The notes beneath the pieces were generated by a model. The model worked only from the letters and a program-made list of their open reading frames with translations. It was not told where the DNA came from and did not search any database. A DNA stretch of 64,000 bases from Fimbriimonadales bacterium. GTDB taxonomy: Bacteria > Armatimonadota > Fimbriimonadia > Fimbriimonadales > GBS-DC. Position 1 is the stretch's first letter, and every line of letters begins with the position of its first letter. Positions 27,308 through 35,672 of the stretch are shown piece by piece. A program made the translations under genes and the position numbers. The stretch spans positions 2,426,562 to 2,490,561 of the forward strand of contig AP024673.1 of the NCBI GenBank assembly GCA_025998675.1, written 5' to 3'.

Positions 27308-28063
27308 TCAGTGCGCATGCGCATGCTCGCCGTGATGCTCGTCATGGTGTTCCGTCGCCAGCGACAGGTAAATCAGCGTCAGTATCGAGAACACGAACGC
27401 CTGCACAAACGCCACCAGCAGCCCCAGCAGCATCACGGGGAACTGTATCGGCAAGGGGAGGTAGATGGCTTTGAAGATGGGCATCGCCAGCGCGGTAATC
27501 AGCGCCATGGTGACCTGCTCCTTGCCGAACATATTGGCGTACAGACGGATCGAGAGCGAGACGGGCTTCGCCAGCTCACTCACGATTTCGATAACGAACA
27601 GCAGCGGCGACAGCAGCACAGGGACCTCGCCCCAGCGCGCGAAATGCTTCAGGTAGCCGCCAATCCCCCGCGCGCGGATGCCCTCGTACTGCACATACAC
27701 AATCACAATCAGCGCCAGCGCAATCGTCGTGTTCAGGCTGGCGGTCGGGGCGATTCCGGGCGGAATCAAGCCCATCAGGTTGCTGAACAGGATAAACAGA
27801 AAGATGGTGCCTGCGAGGGGGACATATTTGCGTCCATGCTCGCCCACGACGCTCACGGCGAGACTGTCAAAAAATTCGTATATAATCTCCGCGAGGTTTT
27901 GCAGGCGTCCGGGGCGGCGCTGCATGTTGCGCGTGGCTGTGAGTGCAAACAGCAGCAGCGCGAGCGCCGCAATCCCTGAGAGTACAGAAAAAACGGGCGG
28001 CGGCACATGCGCCCCTAACCCCGTTTGCGTCAACACCCAAAGCGCGTTCAGCTGTCCTTCCAC
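27308..28063 (-). CDS. atpB: ATP synthase a subunit
   Basis: A 251-aa integral membrane stator channel. The essential Arg lies in [12 protein letters not shown], and the conserved C-terminal helix has [20 protein letters not shown]. The C-terminus is a His-rich tail ([13 protein letters not shown]) not found in most homologues. The start is GTG (complement of 28061-28063), preceded by AAGGAG about 10 nt upstream. It is the first gene of the atp operon and has a recognisable sigma-70 promoter. Confidence 0.95.
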   Translation of the reverse strand: MEGQLNALWVLTQTGLGAHVPPPVFSVLSGIAALALLLFALTATRNMQRRPGRLQNLAEIIYEFFDSLAVSVVGEHGRKYVPLAGTIFLFILFSNLMGLIPPGIAPTASLNTTIALALIVIVYVQYEGIRARGIGGYLKHFARWGEVPVLLSPLLFVIEIVSELAKPVSLSIRLYANMFGKEQVTMALITALAMPIFKAIYLPLPIQFPVMLLGLLVAFVQAFVFSILTLIYLSLATEHHDEHHGEHAHAH

Positions 28064-28099
28064 CAGTGCGCGTCTCCTTCGCCGTCCTTAGACGCCCAT

Positions 28100-28129
28100 A
28101 GTATACCCGCTGACCATTCGGCGCGTCAA
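28100..28129 (-). promoter_or_regulatory. Promoter of the atpBEFHAG operon
   Basis: On the minus strand, TTGACG (28124-28129), an 18-nt spacer and TATACT (28100-28105), about 37 nt before the atpB GTG. Confidence 0.75.
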
Positions 28130-28150
28130 GGGGGCGATTAACCCTCGAAT

Positions 28151-28166
28151 CGGGACTTAAGTCCCG
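28151..28166. promoter_or_regulatory. 16-bp perfect palindrome, possible operator
   Basis: CGGGACTTAAGTCCCG lies between the divergent atpB and DUF2339 genes, 47 nt before the latter's start. No T-tract follows, so it is unlikely to be a terminator. A binding site for a dimeric regulator is possible. Confidence 0.35.
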
Positions 28167-28212
28167 CAATCGCAGGGGCGCGCGTTGCGTATCTCGAATC
28201 AGGAGGCGTACC

Positions 28213-29991
28213 ATGTCGGAAGAGACGCGCCGGGAACTGGAATCGGTGAAGTCGGAGCTGTATCGGTTGAATCTGCGGGTGCGCGCGCTGGAGGAGCGAC
28301 TGATGCGCGAGTCGCGTCTGGAGGCGGCGCAGCGGTCGGAAACGCCTGGGGGAATGCCTGCAGAGCCGACGCCGCCGCGCGTGGCGCCTGTTCCCATGCC
28401 TGCGACGCCGCCAGACGACGAGGCGCAGTCACTGGAGCGCGTGCTGGGCGGCAAGGTCGCGCTCTATACGGGGCTGACGCTGCTGTTTCTGGCGACGGCG
28501 TTCTTTCTGGGCTGGGCATGGACGCAGCTTGCGCCGGTGGGGCGTCTGACGCTAGGGTATCTGGGCGGCGCGCTGCTGCTGGGGCTGGGCGTGTGGGCGC
28601 GTGCGCGCGCTGAGCGCTGGTTCGCGGACGGGCTGATGGGCGCGGGGCTGGCGACGCTCTACCTGACCACATGGGCAGGCTGGGAACGCTACGCGCTGCT
28701 GGGCTACACGCAGGCGTTCGGGCTGACCGCGGCGATTACCGCGCTGGGGATTGCGCTCGCGCTGTGGCGCGGCTCGGAAACGCTGGCGATTGTGGCGACT
28801 CTGGGCGGGTTTGCCGCGCCCGTGTGGCTGCGCGGGGAAGGCGCGGACGCGGGCGCGCCCGTGAACTTTTTCGGCTACCTCGCCGCGCTGAATGCGGGCA
28901 TGCTCGCCGTGAGCGCATGGCGCGAATGGCGCACACACCAGCTGACATGCCTTGTGGCGACGATTGCGCTGCTCGGCGGTTGGGCAATCGCCCGCTACGA
29001 GCCTGCCTTTCGCGATTTAACGCTGGGGTTTGTGTCGCTCTATTACATACTGTTCACGGTCGCCTACCTGTTGCCCGATACGCTGCGTCGACGGGAGACG
29101 CATCCCGTGAGTCTGGCGCAGTTCCTGATAGCGTCGTTGCTCTATCTACCTGTGGGCTACGCGCTGGCGCAGGCGGAATGGCGCGACTATCCCGGCGCGT
29201 TTCTGGCGGGGATGGGCGCGCTCTACTTCGCGCTGGGCGGGTTGAAGACGCGCGCGCAGGACGCGCCTGCGAGCGCCGCGCTGTTCACGCTGGGTGTCGT
29301 GAGCCTGACCGCCGCGATTGCCGTGCAGTTCCAGCCGTCGGTGCAGGTCGTGCTGTACGCGCTGACGGCGGCGGGGCTGATTCTGGCGGGACTGCGCCTC
29401 CAGTCGCGCCTGCTGTACGGCTTCGGCGGGCTGCTGACGCTGGCGGCGACGGCGGCGATGTGGGCGACGCTTTCGGAGCCAATCAGGACGCGCCTTGCCG
29501 TGTTGAACGAACATGGAGTCGGCTGGCTGGCGCTCCTGGCGGGCGGCGGCGCGGCGATTTACGGGCTGTATCGCGACCTGCAGGCGCGCCCGCAGTCGCC
29601 GCTGGACACGCTCCTGCCCCGCGGCGCGCTCGCGCAGTTGATTGCCCCTGCGCTGGTAATTGCGCTGGCGTGGTTCAGCGCGGAGCAGACGCTCTATGCG
29701 TTTGAGCTTGCGGGGCGTCGCGACTCGCCGCTGGCGCACCTGCTCGTGTCGCTGGAGTGGACGCTGATTGGCGCGGGGTTGCTGATGGGCGGCGTGCAGG
29801 CGTCGCTGCGCGCCCTGCGCCTGATGGGGCTGGGCATGCTCGCCCTGACGACCAGCAAGCTCTTCCTGTACGATTTGGGCTTTCTGGAGATGCCCTACCG
29901 CGCGCTGAGCTTCGCGGGGCTGGGGCTGGCGCTGATTGGCGTCGCGTGGCTCTACAGTCGCTACGGAGCCGTCAACGCGCACACGCATTAA
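28213..29991 (+). CDS. DUF2339 multi-pass membrane protein
   Basis: A 592-aa protein. The N-terminal ~40 residues form a coiled coil (ESVKSELYRLNLRVRALEER), then a Pro-rich linker, then from about residue 80 some 15 hydrophobic helices. The ERVLGGKVALYTGLTLLFLA segment and the later RWFADGLMGAGLATLYLTT region match the DUF2339 family of predicted membrane proteins. No transport motif or enzymatic residue is known for the family. AGGAGG precedes the ATG. It is followed within 40 nt by a gene of an ABC-type cluster, but with its own ribosome binding site. Confidence 0.8.
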   Translation: MSEETRRELESVKSELYRLNLRVRALEERLMRESRLEAAQRSETPGGMPAEPTPPRVAPVPMPATPPDDEAQSLERVLGGKVALYTGLTLLFLATAFFLGWAWTQLAPVGRLTLGYLGGALLLGLGVWARARAERWFADGLMGAGLATLYLTTWAGWERYALLGYTQAFGLTAAITALGIALALWRGSETLAIVATLGGFAAPVWLRGEGADAGAPVNFFGYLAALNAGMLAVSAWREWRTHQLTCLVATIALLGGWAIARYEPAFRDLTLGFVSLYYILFTVAYLLPDTLRRRETHPVSLAQFLIASLLYLPVGYALAQAEWRDYPGAFLAGMGALYFALGGLKTRAQDAPASAALFTLGVVSLTAAIAVQFQPSVQVVLYALTAAGLILAGLRLQSRLLYGFGGLLTLAATAAMWATLSEPIRTRLAVLNEHGVGWLALLAGGGAAIYGLYRDLQARPQSPLDTLLPRGALAQLIAPALVIALAWFSAEQTLYAFELAGRRDSPLAHLLVSLEWTLIGAGLLMGGVQASLRALRLMGLGMLALTTSKLFLYDLGFLEMPYRALSFAGLGLALIGVAWLYSRYGAVNAHTH

Positions 29992-30030
29992 GCAGGAATC
30001 TCCCCAATCGGGGCGTATAGGAGGTATGTC

Positions 30031-31989
30031 ATGAGGCGCTGGGTGTTCGGCTTGGGGATGTGGGGAGCGTTGCTGTCGGGCGTGTGGGGACAGGCGGCTG
30101 TGGCGATTGTGGCGAAGCCGTTGCTGGGGACGACGCCCGCCGCCAACGGCGCCTTCCCGATTGCCGTGCAGCTCGAATCGCGGCAGGGCAACCATCAGGG
30201 GGTGCTGAGCGTGTCCGTCGGCGGGATGGGCAACCGACGCGAGTACCTCTACCCGATTGACCTGCCTGCGGGGTCGCGCAAGGTGGTGGTCGCCACGCCG
30301 ATTGTCAGTCGCTACGGCGATACTGCGACGATACGCTTCACGGCGCGCGGCGCAAACGCACAGACGCGCCTGTCCATCAACCGCGTGCTGGAGGTAGACC
30401 AGCTGGCGGTAGTGGTCGGCGACGCAATTGGCGGACTGCAGGTACTCAAGCAGGTGCGCAGCATCCGCAACCCCTTCCAGGTGGACTTTCACACGAATCG
30501 CCCGCTGCGTGGGGTCTACGAGGTCGCCTACTGTGCGCCTGAGCTGTTCCCCGACCAGGCGATTGCCCTCAGCGGGGCGCAAATGATTGTGCTGACTTCG
30601 GGCGCGGAGCGGCTGCGCACGGAGCAGTGGGCGGCGCTGCGCCAGTGGGTGATGCTGGGCGGGACGCTGATTGTATCGGGCGGGGCAGGCGCGGTCTACC
30701 TGCAGTCGCCCGCGCTGCGCGACCTGCTGCCTGTCGCGCCGCAGGGCACGCGCGAAGTGGCGCAGCTCACCGCGCTGGGGCAGTGGTTGGGCGTGCGCCC
30801 TCCTGCTGGACGCGCGACCATCACACAGGCGCAGCGAATCGGCGGCGACGCGCTGCTGCAGCAGGACGGACTGCCGCTGATTGCCGCGCGTCCCTACGGA
30901 CTGGGCGCGGTGGTCTTTCTGGCGTTCAATCCACTGGAGCGCCCCCTGAGCGACTATGACGCACGCGCACGCTTCTGGCAAACGCTGGTGGACGCTGCCA
31001 CGGGCTATGCGCCGAGTTTCAGCATCGCGGCGCTGCACATGGGGCAGTCGGGCGTCTCCAGAGACCCGTGGTCCGGGCAGGCGACCACCACTATTACTGC
31101 CGATATCGATCCGCCCAGCGTGGTGCTGATTATCGTGTTGCTCAGCGCGTACTTTATGCTGGTGGCGCCCATCAACTACTGGACGCTGAAGCGGTTGCGT
31201 GCGCTGGATTGGGCGTGGCTCACGACGCCGCTGATTGCGCTGGTGTTTGTGGGCGTGCTGTGGCGGCTTGCGGGCGATTTGTATCGCAAGTCGCTCTCCA
31301 GCAAGGTGCAGACGGTGCTGATTGCGCAGGCGGGCAGCTCCGACGCCTACGCGGTCAATAGCGCGCTCTTCTTCTTCCCGCGCGCGGGCGTTTTTGACCT
31401 GCAGTTCGACCAGAGCGACATGGTGGAGGTAGGCGTAAGCGACGATATGGGCGCGAACTTCGGGCAAACGACGATCGTGCGCACTATTGAGGGCGACCCG
31501 AAGCGCGTGGACGGCTACCGTGTGTCGAACCTGAGCTTCCAGTGGTTCCGCTACACACGCACCGTGCAGCTGCAGGGTCAGGTGGAGGGAAGCCTGCGCC
31601 TGCAGCAGCGCAACGGGCAGTGGGTGCTGTCGGGCGCGCTGCGCAACCGCCTGCCCTACGAACTGCGTGAAGCGCAGATTATGACCCCGCACGGCGTCGC
31701 CGACCTCGGCGCAATCGAGCCGCGCGGCGCGCGCACGCTCCGCAGCGAATCGCTGATTCCCCTGCCGCCGTTCAACTACTCTTTCACCTCTGGCTGGGAT
31801 TCGGTCGCCGCCCTATCGGGCGAGCAGCTGGCGCAACTGCTGTTCACGCAGCGCCCCGAACTGCGTCGAGCGGTGCTGATTGCGCGCGCGTCGGAGCCTG
31901 TGCTGCCGCCCGAACTCCGTGAGGCGACCGAACGCTCGGCGGAGGTGGTCTACATGGTGAGCCTGCCGCTGGAGGGAGACGCGCCATGA
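30031..31989 (+). CDS. Exported membrane protein with GATase-like domain, ABC-associated
   Basis: A 652-aa protein of unrecognised family with a signal peptide (about 1-22), an Ig-like beta region, and then a Rossmann-like region (about 130-320; APELFPDQAIALSGAQMIVL, QWVMLGGTLIVSGGAG). This resembles the glutamine-amidotransferase-like auxiliary domain of GldG-type ABC partners. Two close membrane helices follow (about 363-383 and 395-415), then a beta-rich C-terminal region. There is no catalytic Cys-His pair, so it is probably a binding domain. The start has GGAGG, and the stop overlaps the permease start by 4 nt (ATGA), so the two proteins probably act in one complex. Confidence 0.7.
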   Translation: MRRWVFGLGMWGALLSGVWGQAAVAIVAKPLLGTTPAANGAFPIAVQLESRQGNHQGVLSVSVGGMGNRREYLYPIDLPAGSRKVVVATPIVSRYGDTATIRFTARGANAQTRLSINRVLEVDQLAVVVGDAIGGLQVLKQVRSIRNPFQVDFHTNRPLRGVYEVAYCAPELFPDQAIALSGAQMIVLTSGAERLRTEQWAALRQWVMLGGTLIVSGGAGAVYLQSPALRDLLPVAPQGTREVAQLTALGQWLGVRPPAGRATITQAQRIGGDALLQQDGLPLIAARPYGLGAVVFLAFNPLERPLSDYDARARFWQTLVDAATGYAPSFSIAALHMGQSGVSRDPWSGQATTTITADIDPPSVVLIIVLLSAYFMLVAPINYWTLKRLRALDWAWLTTPLIALVFVGVLWRLAGDLYRKSLSSKVQTVLIAQAGSSDAYAVNSALFFFPRAGVFDLQFDQSDMVEVGVSDDMGANFGQTTIVRTIEGDPKRVDGYRVSNLSFQWFRYTRTVQLQGQVEGSLRLQQRNGQWVLSGALRNRLPYELREAQIMTPHGVADLGAIEPRGARTLRSESLIPLPPFNYSFTSGWDSVAALSGEQLAQLLFTQRPELRRAVLIARASEPVLPPELREATERSAEVVYMVSLPLEGDAP

Positions 31990-32855
31990 AGACGCTTCGT
32001 GAAAACCCCGTGCTGTATTATCACCTGCTGGGCGCGACGCGCCACCGCTGGAAGCGTCAGCCGTGGCTGTACGGGAGCGCGGTGATTGGAATCGGGGCAT
32101 TTTACCTGTTCACGCTTCAGCTCGTCGCCTACAACAATCCGCTGATCGATGTGACGCTGGGGCTGTCGCTGTTTGTGATGTGCATCGCGGCGCCGTTGAT
32201 GGCGTATAACCTGTTCTCGTCGGAATATGAGAAGCAGACCTGGGAGTCGCTCGCGCTCACGCGGCTCACGGCGCGCGAGATTTTCTGGGGCAAGTGGGGC
32301 GCGGCGCTGACGCGCGTCGCGCTCACCACTGTGCTGCTGGCGCCGTTTCTGCTGACGCCCGGTCGAGCAACCCACTATACGGTTGTGGCGGCGTTCGTCG
32401 CCCTGTTCAGCTGGGGCGCACTGCTGGCGTCTGCGGGCTTGTGGCTCTCGTTCAAACTGAAACGCACGCTCACCTCCGCCGCCGCGCTCTACGCGGGACA
32501 GGTCTTCGCGCTGCTGTTCTTCCCAATGCTCTACGGTATCATCAGCGGCGGCAGTGAGCCGCCCGGGTTTGCTATCCGCTGGGTGCAGAGCTACGCCGAC
32601 GGCTTCTATGCGTGGGTGATTTCCCTGTTGACAGGCACAGCTATCTTCTTTCTCAATCCCTTCTATATGGCTTCGGAACTGCGGTATCTCGATATGCCGT
32701 TTGACTGGTGGTGGGGATTAGAGGATCAAGTCGCCTACATAGACGCGCTCAGTTATATGCTCTGGGGCTACGCGCAGGCGGGGGTCTACCTCGCGCTCGC
32801 GTGGCTATTTGCAGGATTGACCTATCGCGGACTGAAATTTTCGTGGCGCAAATAA
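31986..32855 (+). CDS. ABC-2-type transporter permease
   Basis: A 289-aa membrane protein with six predicted helices. The N-terminal cytoplasmic segment is followed by NNPLIDVTLGLSLFVMCIAA, then the ABC-2 hallmark loop FSSEYEKQTWESLALTRLTA between the first helix pair. It is coupled upstream to the auxiliary protein (ATGA) and lies 12 nt before the ATPase gene. The cargo is unknown; ABC-2 systems export polysaccharides, lipids, peptides or drugs. Confidence 0.82.
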   Translation: MKTLRENPVLYYHLLGATRHRWKRQPWLYGSAVIGIGAFYLFTLQLVAYNNPLIDVTLGLSLFVMCIAAPLMAYNLFSSEYEKQTWESLALTRLTAREIFWGKWGAALTRVALTTVLLAPFLLTPGRATHYTVVAAFVALFSWGALLASAGLWLSFKLKRTLTSAAALYAGQVFALLFFPMLYGIISGGSEPPGFAIRWVQSYADGFYAWVISLLTGTAIFFLNPFYMASELRYLDMPFDWWWGLEDQVAYIDALSYMLWGYAQAGVYLALAWLFAGLTYRGLKFSWRK

Positions 32856-32867
32856 GAGGGGTTCGCT

Positions 32868-33794
32868 ATGCTGGATGTTCAGGGGCTACGCAAAGAGTAT
32901 GGGGAGCTGGTCGCCGTGCGCGACATACGGTTCCAACTCCATCCGGGCGATGTGTTCGGCTTTATCGGTCCCAACGGCGCGGGCAAGACCACGACGATTA
33001 AAATGCTCGCGACGCTGCTGGAGCCGACGGCGGGCACGGCGACGCTGAACGGCATCGACATCGTGCGTCATCCTGAAGAGGTGCGCCCGCTGCTGGGCTA
33101 TATGCCCGACTTCTTCGGACTGTACGAGGGCATCACCGTGACGGAGTACCTCGAATTCTTCGCGGCGGCGTACCGTATCCCGAAAGCGCAACGCGCGGCG
33201 ATTATCGACAATGTGCTGGAGCTAACCGACCTCACGGTCAAAAAGGACGCCTATGTGGAGACGCTCTCGCGCGGGATGCAGCAGCGGCTGTGCCTTGCGA
33301 AAAGCCTCGTGCATGACCCGATTCTGCTGCTGCTGGACGAACCTGCGTCGGGGCTGGACCCACGCGCGCGCATCGAGATCAAAGAACTCATCCGCGAGCT
33401 GGGCGCGATGGGCAAAATCGTGCTGGTTTCCTCGCACATCCTGCCCGAACTGGCGGACTTCTGCAACAAAATCGGCATCATCGAGAAGGGCGAACTGCTC
33501 GTGTGGGGCGCGGTGGACGAAATTGTGCAGCAGATGCAGGCGAACCGCGTGCTGGAGATTAAACCGCTGGGCGCGCCTGAGCCGCTGATTCAACGGCTGG
33601 AGCGCGAGGCGCATGTGCATGGGGTAGAGACGCGCAATGGCAGCCTCTATGTGCATTTCGCGGGCGGGCTGGAAGAGCAGGCAGACCTGCTCGCTGCGCT
33701 CATTCGCGACGGCTACCGAATCGCCGCCTTCCGCGAGGAGTCGCTCGACCTCGAGGATGTGTTTATGCAGATTACTAAGGGTGAGGTAAGTTGA
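32868..33794 (+). CDS. ABC transporter ATP-binding protein
   Basis: A 308-aa ATPase: Walker A GPNGAGKTTT (about 37-46), Q-loop, signature LSRGMQQRL, Walker B ILLLLDEPASGLDP and the H-loop SSHILPEL. A C-terminal ~75-residue extension is typical of DrrA/CcmA-like export ATPases. It completes a three-gene unit with the GATase-like protein and the permease. The TGA stop is 4 nt before repeat A2. Confidence 0.93.
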   Translation: MLDVQGLRKEYGELVAVRDIRFQLHPGDVFGFIGPNGAGKTTTIKMLATLLEPTAGTATLNGIDIVRHPEEVRPLLGYMPDFFGLYEGITVTEYLEFFAAAYRIPKAQRAAIIDNVLELTDLTVKKDAYVETLSRGMQQRLCLAKSLVHDPILLLLDEPASGLDPRARIEIKELIRELGAMGKIVLVSSHILPELADFCNKIGIIEKGELLVWGAVDEIVQQMQANRVLEIKPLGAPEPLIQRLEREAHVHGVETRNGSLYVHFAGGLEEQADLLAALIRDGYRIAAFREESLDLEDVFMQITKGEVS

Positions 33795-33798
33795 GGGC

Positions 33799-33947
33799 TT
33801 ATACCAACTGCGCAACCATAGTTCGTAAATCGCCGATGCCTGCAGCCCTCACCCCCTTTGTCTCCCTCTCCCAAAGGGTTGGGAGAGGGGGAGAGCGCGT
33901 CGCGCGCCGCACGCACGGCGCCCCTCTCCCGCACGGCGGGAGAGGGG
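33799..33947. repeat. Repeat copy A2, cut by the insertion sequence
   Basis: Type-a end TTATACCAACTGCGCAACCA followed by AGTTCGTAAATCG, then the double-hairpin module (CCCTCTCCCAAAGGGTTGGG, and CCCCTCTCCCGCACGGCGGG further on) in the inverse orientation relative to A5. It stops at the left terminal repeat of the IS, so its far end is lost. Confidence 0.8.
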
Positions 33948-33987
33948 CTGATGTTTGTCATTTCTCCTCACCCGCTGCGCCCACCCC

Positions 33988-34067
33988 TTGACAGAAAAAC
34001 GCTCCATCGGGTATCTCCTGCACACTATGAAAACACCAATCCACACACAGGAGCAACCCGATGGAGC
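33988..34067 (+). promoter_or_regulatory. Transposase promoter inside a 20-bp inverted repeat
   Basis: TTGACA (33988-33993), an 18-nt spacer and TATCTC (34012-34017). The arm GCTCCATCGGGTATCTCCTG (34001-34020) pairs at 18 of 20 positions with 34048-34067. The loop (34021-34047) contains the transposase ATG at 34027, 9 nt after the -10 box. The dyad could be an operator or an RNA hairpin restricting expression. Confidence 0.65.
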
Positions 34068-35461
34068 TAACCCAACAACACACCCAGTATACCACCTCCA
34101 GCAACTCCTCCAACAACTCCCCACACGCACCCAACGCCCAGAACCTAACCAAACCCTCCGACAACTCCTCTACGCCGAACTCCTCGCACCCACCCACAAA
34201 ACCATCGCCCAACTGGAACGCACCCACCAGCCCCACCGAACCCACCCACGCCCCGCCGCCTATCGCCTCTTCCAACGCTACTTCCAACCCGACGACGCTT
34301 TTCACACCCTGCGCCTGCACACCCTCCAACACTGCCCGCCCGAACAGCCCTACTGCGTCATCGCCGACGGCACGACCGTCCCCCGAACAGGCAAGTCTAT
34401 TCCCGGCGCCTTCTGGCGACAAAACCCTCAAAACGCCCCCTTCGCGCGCGGACTACGCTGGGCGCAGAGCTTTGTGATGCTCGGCGCGCTTGTGCCCCCC
34501 GACGACGGCAACGCCCGCTGCGTCCCGATTGAGTGGCTGCCTGCATTCTCCCAACGCTGCGCCCGTGCCCAAGAGGGTTCCCGTCGCTCGGAGATAGCGG
34601 GCTGGATAGAAGGCGTGCGACGGGTGCGTGCGACGCTGGATGCGGCAGGGCGCACGCAGCAGTTGTTGGTCTGCGTCGGCGACGGGCGGGGCGACACGAA
34701 AGCGTGGGGTACGCTGCTGTTGCCCAACACGGTCTGTTGTGCCCGTGCGCGGCGCGACTCGCTCTGGTGCGACCTGCCTGAGGCGCACACGGGTCGGGGG
34801 CGTCGGCGGGTGTATGGGGCGCGTTGGTGGCGTCCGTGCGAGGTGTGGCAGGGGCGCACAGGCTGGCAGATGGTTCAGATACACGCGCGGGGGCGCGCGA
34901 TACGGGTTCCTGTGCGGGTGCTGGGTCCGTGTCGTCGCAAAGACTGGGGGGCGCCGGTGTTTTTCGTGATTCTTGTGCGGGGGCGTCGCAAGCGGCGCAA
35001 GCGAGAGAAGACCCGTGCGCCACAGGCGTTCTGGGTGCAAGCGGTTGGGGATGGTCAGGGGGGCTGGCAGTTGCCGTTGGCGTTGGAGCGGTTGGTGGGG
35101 TTGTTGTGGCAGCGTTGGGAGATAGAGGTGTGTTTTCGGAGCCTCAAGAGCGGGTTTGGGCTGGGGGGAGAAGCCGTGTTGGGGGTTGGTGAGTGGGGAG
35201 CGGAGCGTGTCGTGGAGCGCGTGGGTGTATGGGGTGTTGGTGTTGAGCGGGTATCGGGCGTGGGGGTGGTTGCGGGCTGGGGGTGAGCGTCGTTGGACTT
35301 TGCGGGAGATGTTGCGGGATGTTCGTTGGGGGGTGTTGTGGGAAAACTGGGCTTCAGGGGGCTGTGGGTGCTGTTTGGGTAAAGGGGCGAAAAATGGGTT
35401 GTGTGGGTGTTGGTGGTGTCGGGAGGGGCTATGGATCTGGTTGGGGGCGTTTCGTTGGTGA
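34027..35461 (+). pseudogene. Transposase, DDE type, frameshifted near the C-terminus
   Basis: The reading frame from ATG 34027 ends early at 35286. Conserved DDE features are VIADGTTVPRTGKSIPG, LVCVGDGRGDTKAWG and RWEIEVCFRSLKSGFGLG (the Glu region with the K-x-R-like FRSLK). After GFGLG the frame degenerates into Gly/Val repeats, while the frame starting one base later reads GEKPCWGLVSGERSVSWSAW, VYGVLVLSGYRAWGWL and ERRWTLREMLRDVRWGVLWE up to 35461, as expected for the C-terminus of IS4/IS701-like transposases. The shift maps to a run of six G at 35163-35168: one G less restores a protein of about 478 aa. It is either a real mutation, a homopolymer sequencing error, or less likely programmed shifting. 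Confidence 0.75.
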
Positions 35462-35579
35462 GGGATTGGGTGTGTTTGGGGGTGTTTTTGGGGTTTTGTG
35501 GGGCGTTTTGAGCGGACTTTTGGGTGGATTCTGGGGTCTGCGGCATATGTTCACGCCTGATGGAAATGACAAACATCAG

Positions 35580-35672
35580 TGCGGAAGCGGGAGCTTCAGC
35601 CTCGCGGAAGCTCCGCTTCCGCACTCCATAATACTGCACGCGCATGTCGCAATCCTCGCGCAAAGACACTTA
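35580..35672. repeat. Repeat copy B2, cut by the insertion sequence
   Basis: The remaining half of the central hairpin module (TGCGGAAGCGGGAGCTTCAG... TTCCGCACTCCATAATA), then the type-b end CTGCACGCGCATGTCGCAAT then CCTCGCGCAAAGACACTTA. The terminal TTA is the pckA stop codon. The left part of the repeat was removed at the IS end. The 35462-35579 stretch before it is the non-coding right end of the IS. Confidence 0.8.

Larger units (their letters stand above)
33948..35579 (+). mobile_element. Insertion sequence (IS4-superfamily-like), about 1.63 kb
   Basis: It is bounded by 17-bp perfect terminal inverted repeats, CTGATGTTTGTCATTTC (33948-33964) and its complement (35563-35579). It holds one transposase reading frame, broken by a frameshift. 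No clear target duplication is visible because the left flank (repeat A2) and the right flank (repeat B2) are different truncated repeats. The strand composition flips inside the element: C-rich and G-poor on the left, G-rich and C-poor on the right. Confidence 0.85.

Noticed and set aside
29146-31692. An 848-codon open frame on the minus strand opposite the DUF2339 and auxiliary genes
   Set aside because: High G+C leaves the antisense frame open; the product is Arg/Gln/His-rich low-complexity, while the + strand genes have ribosome binding sites and membrane patterns.
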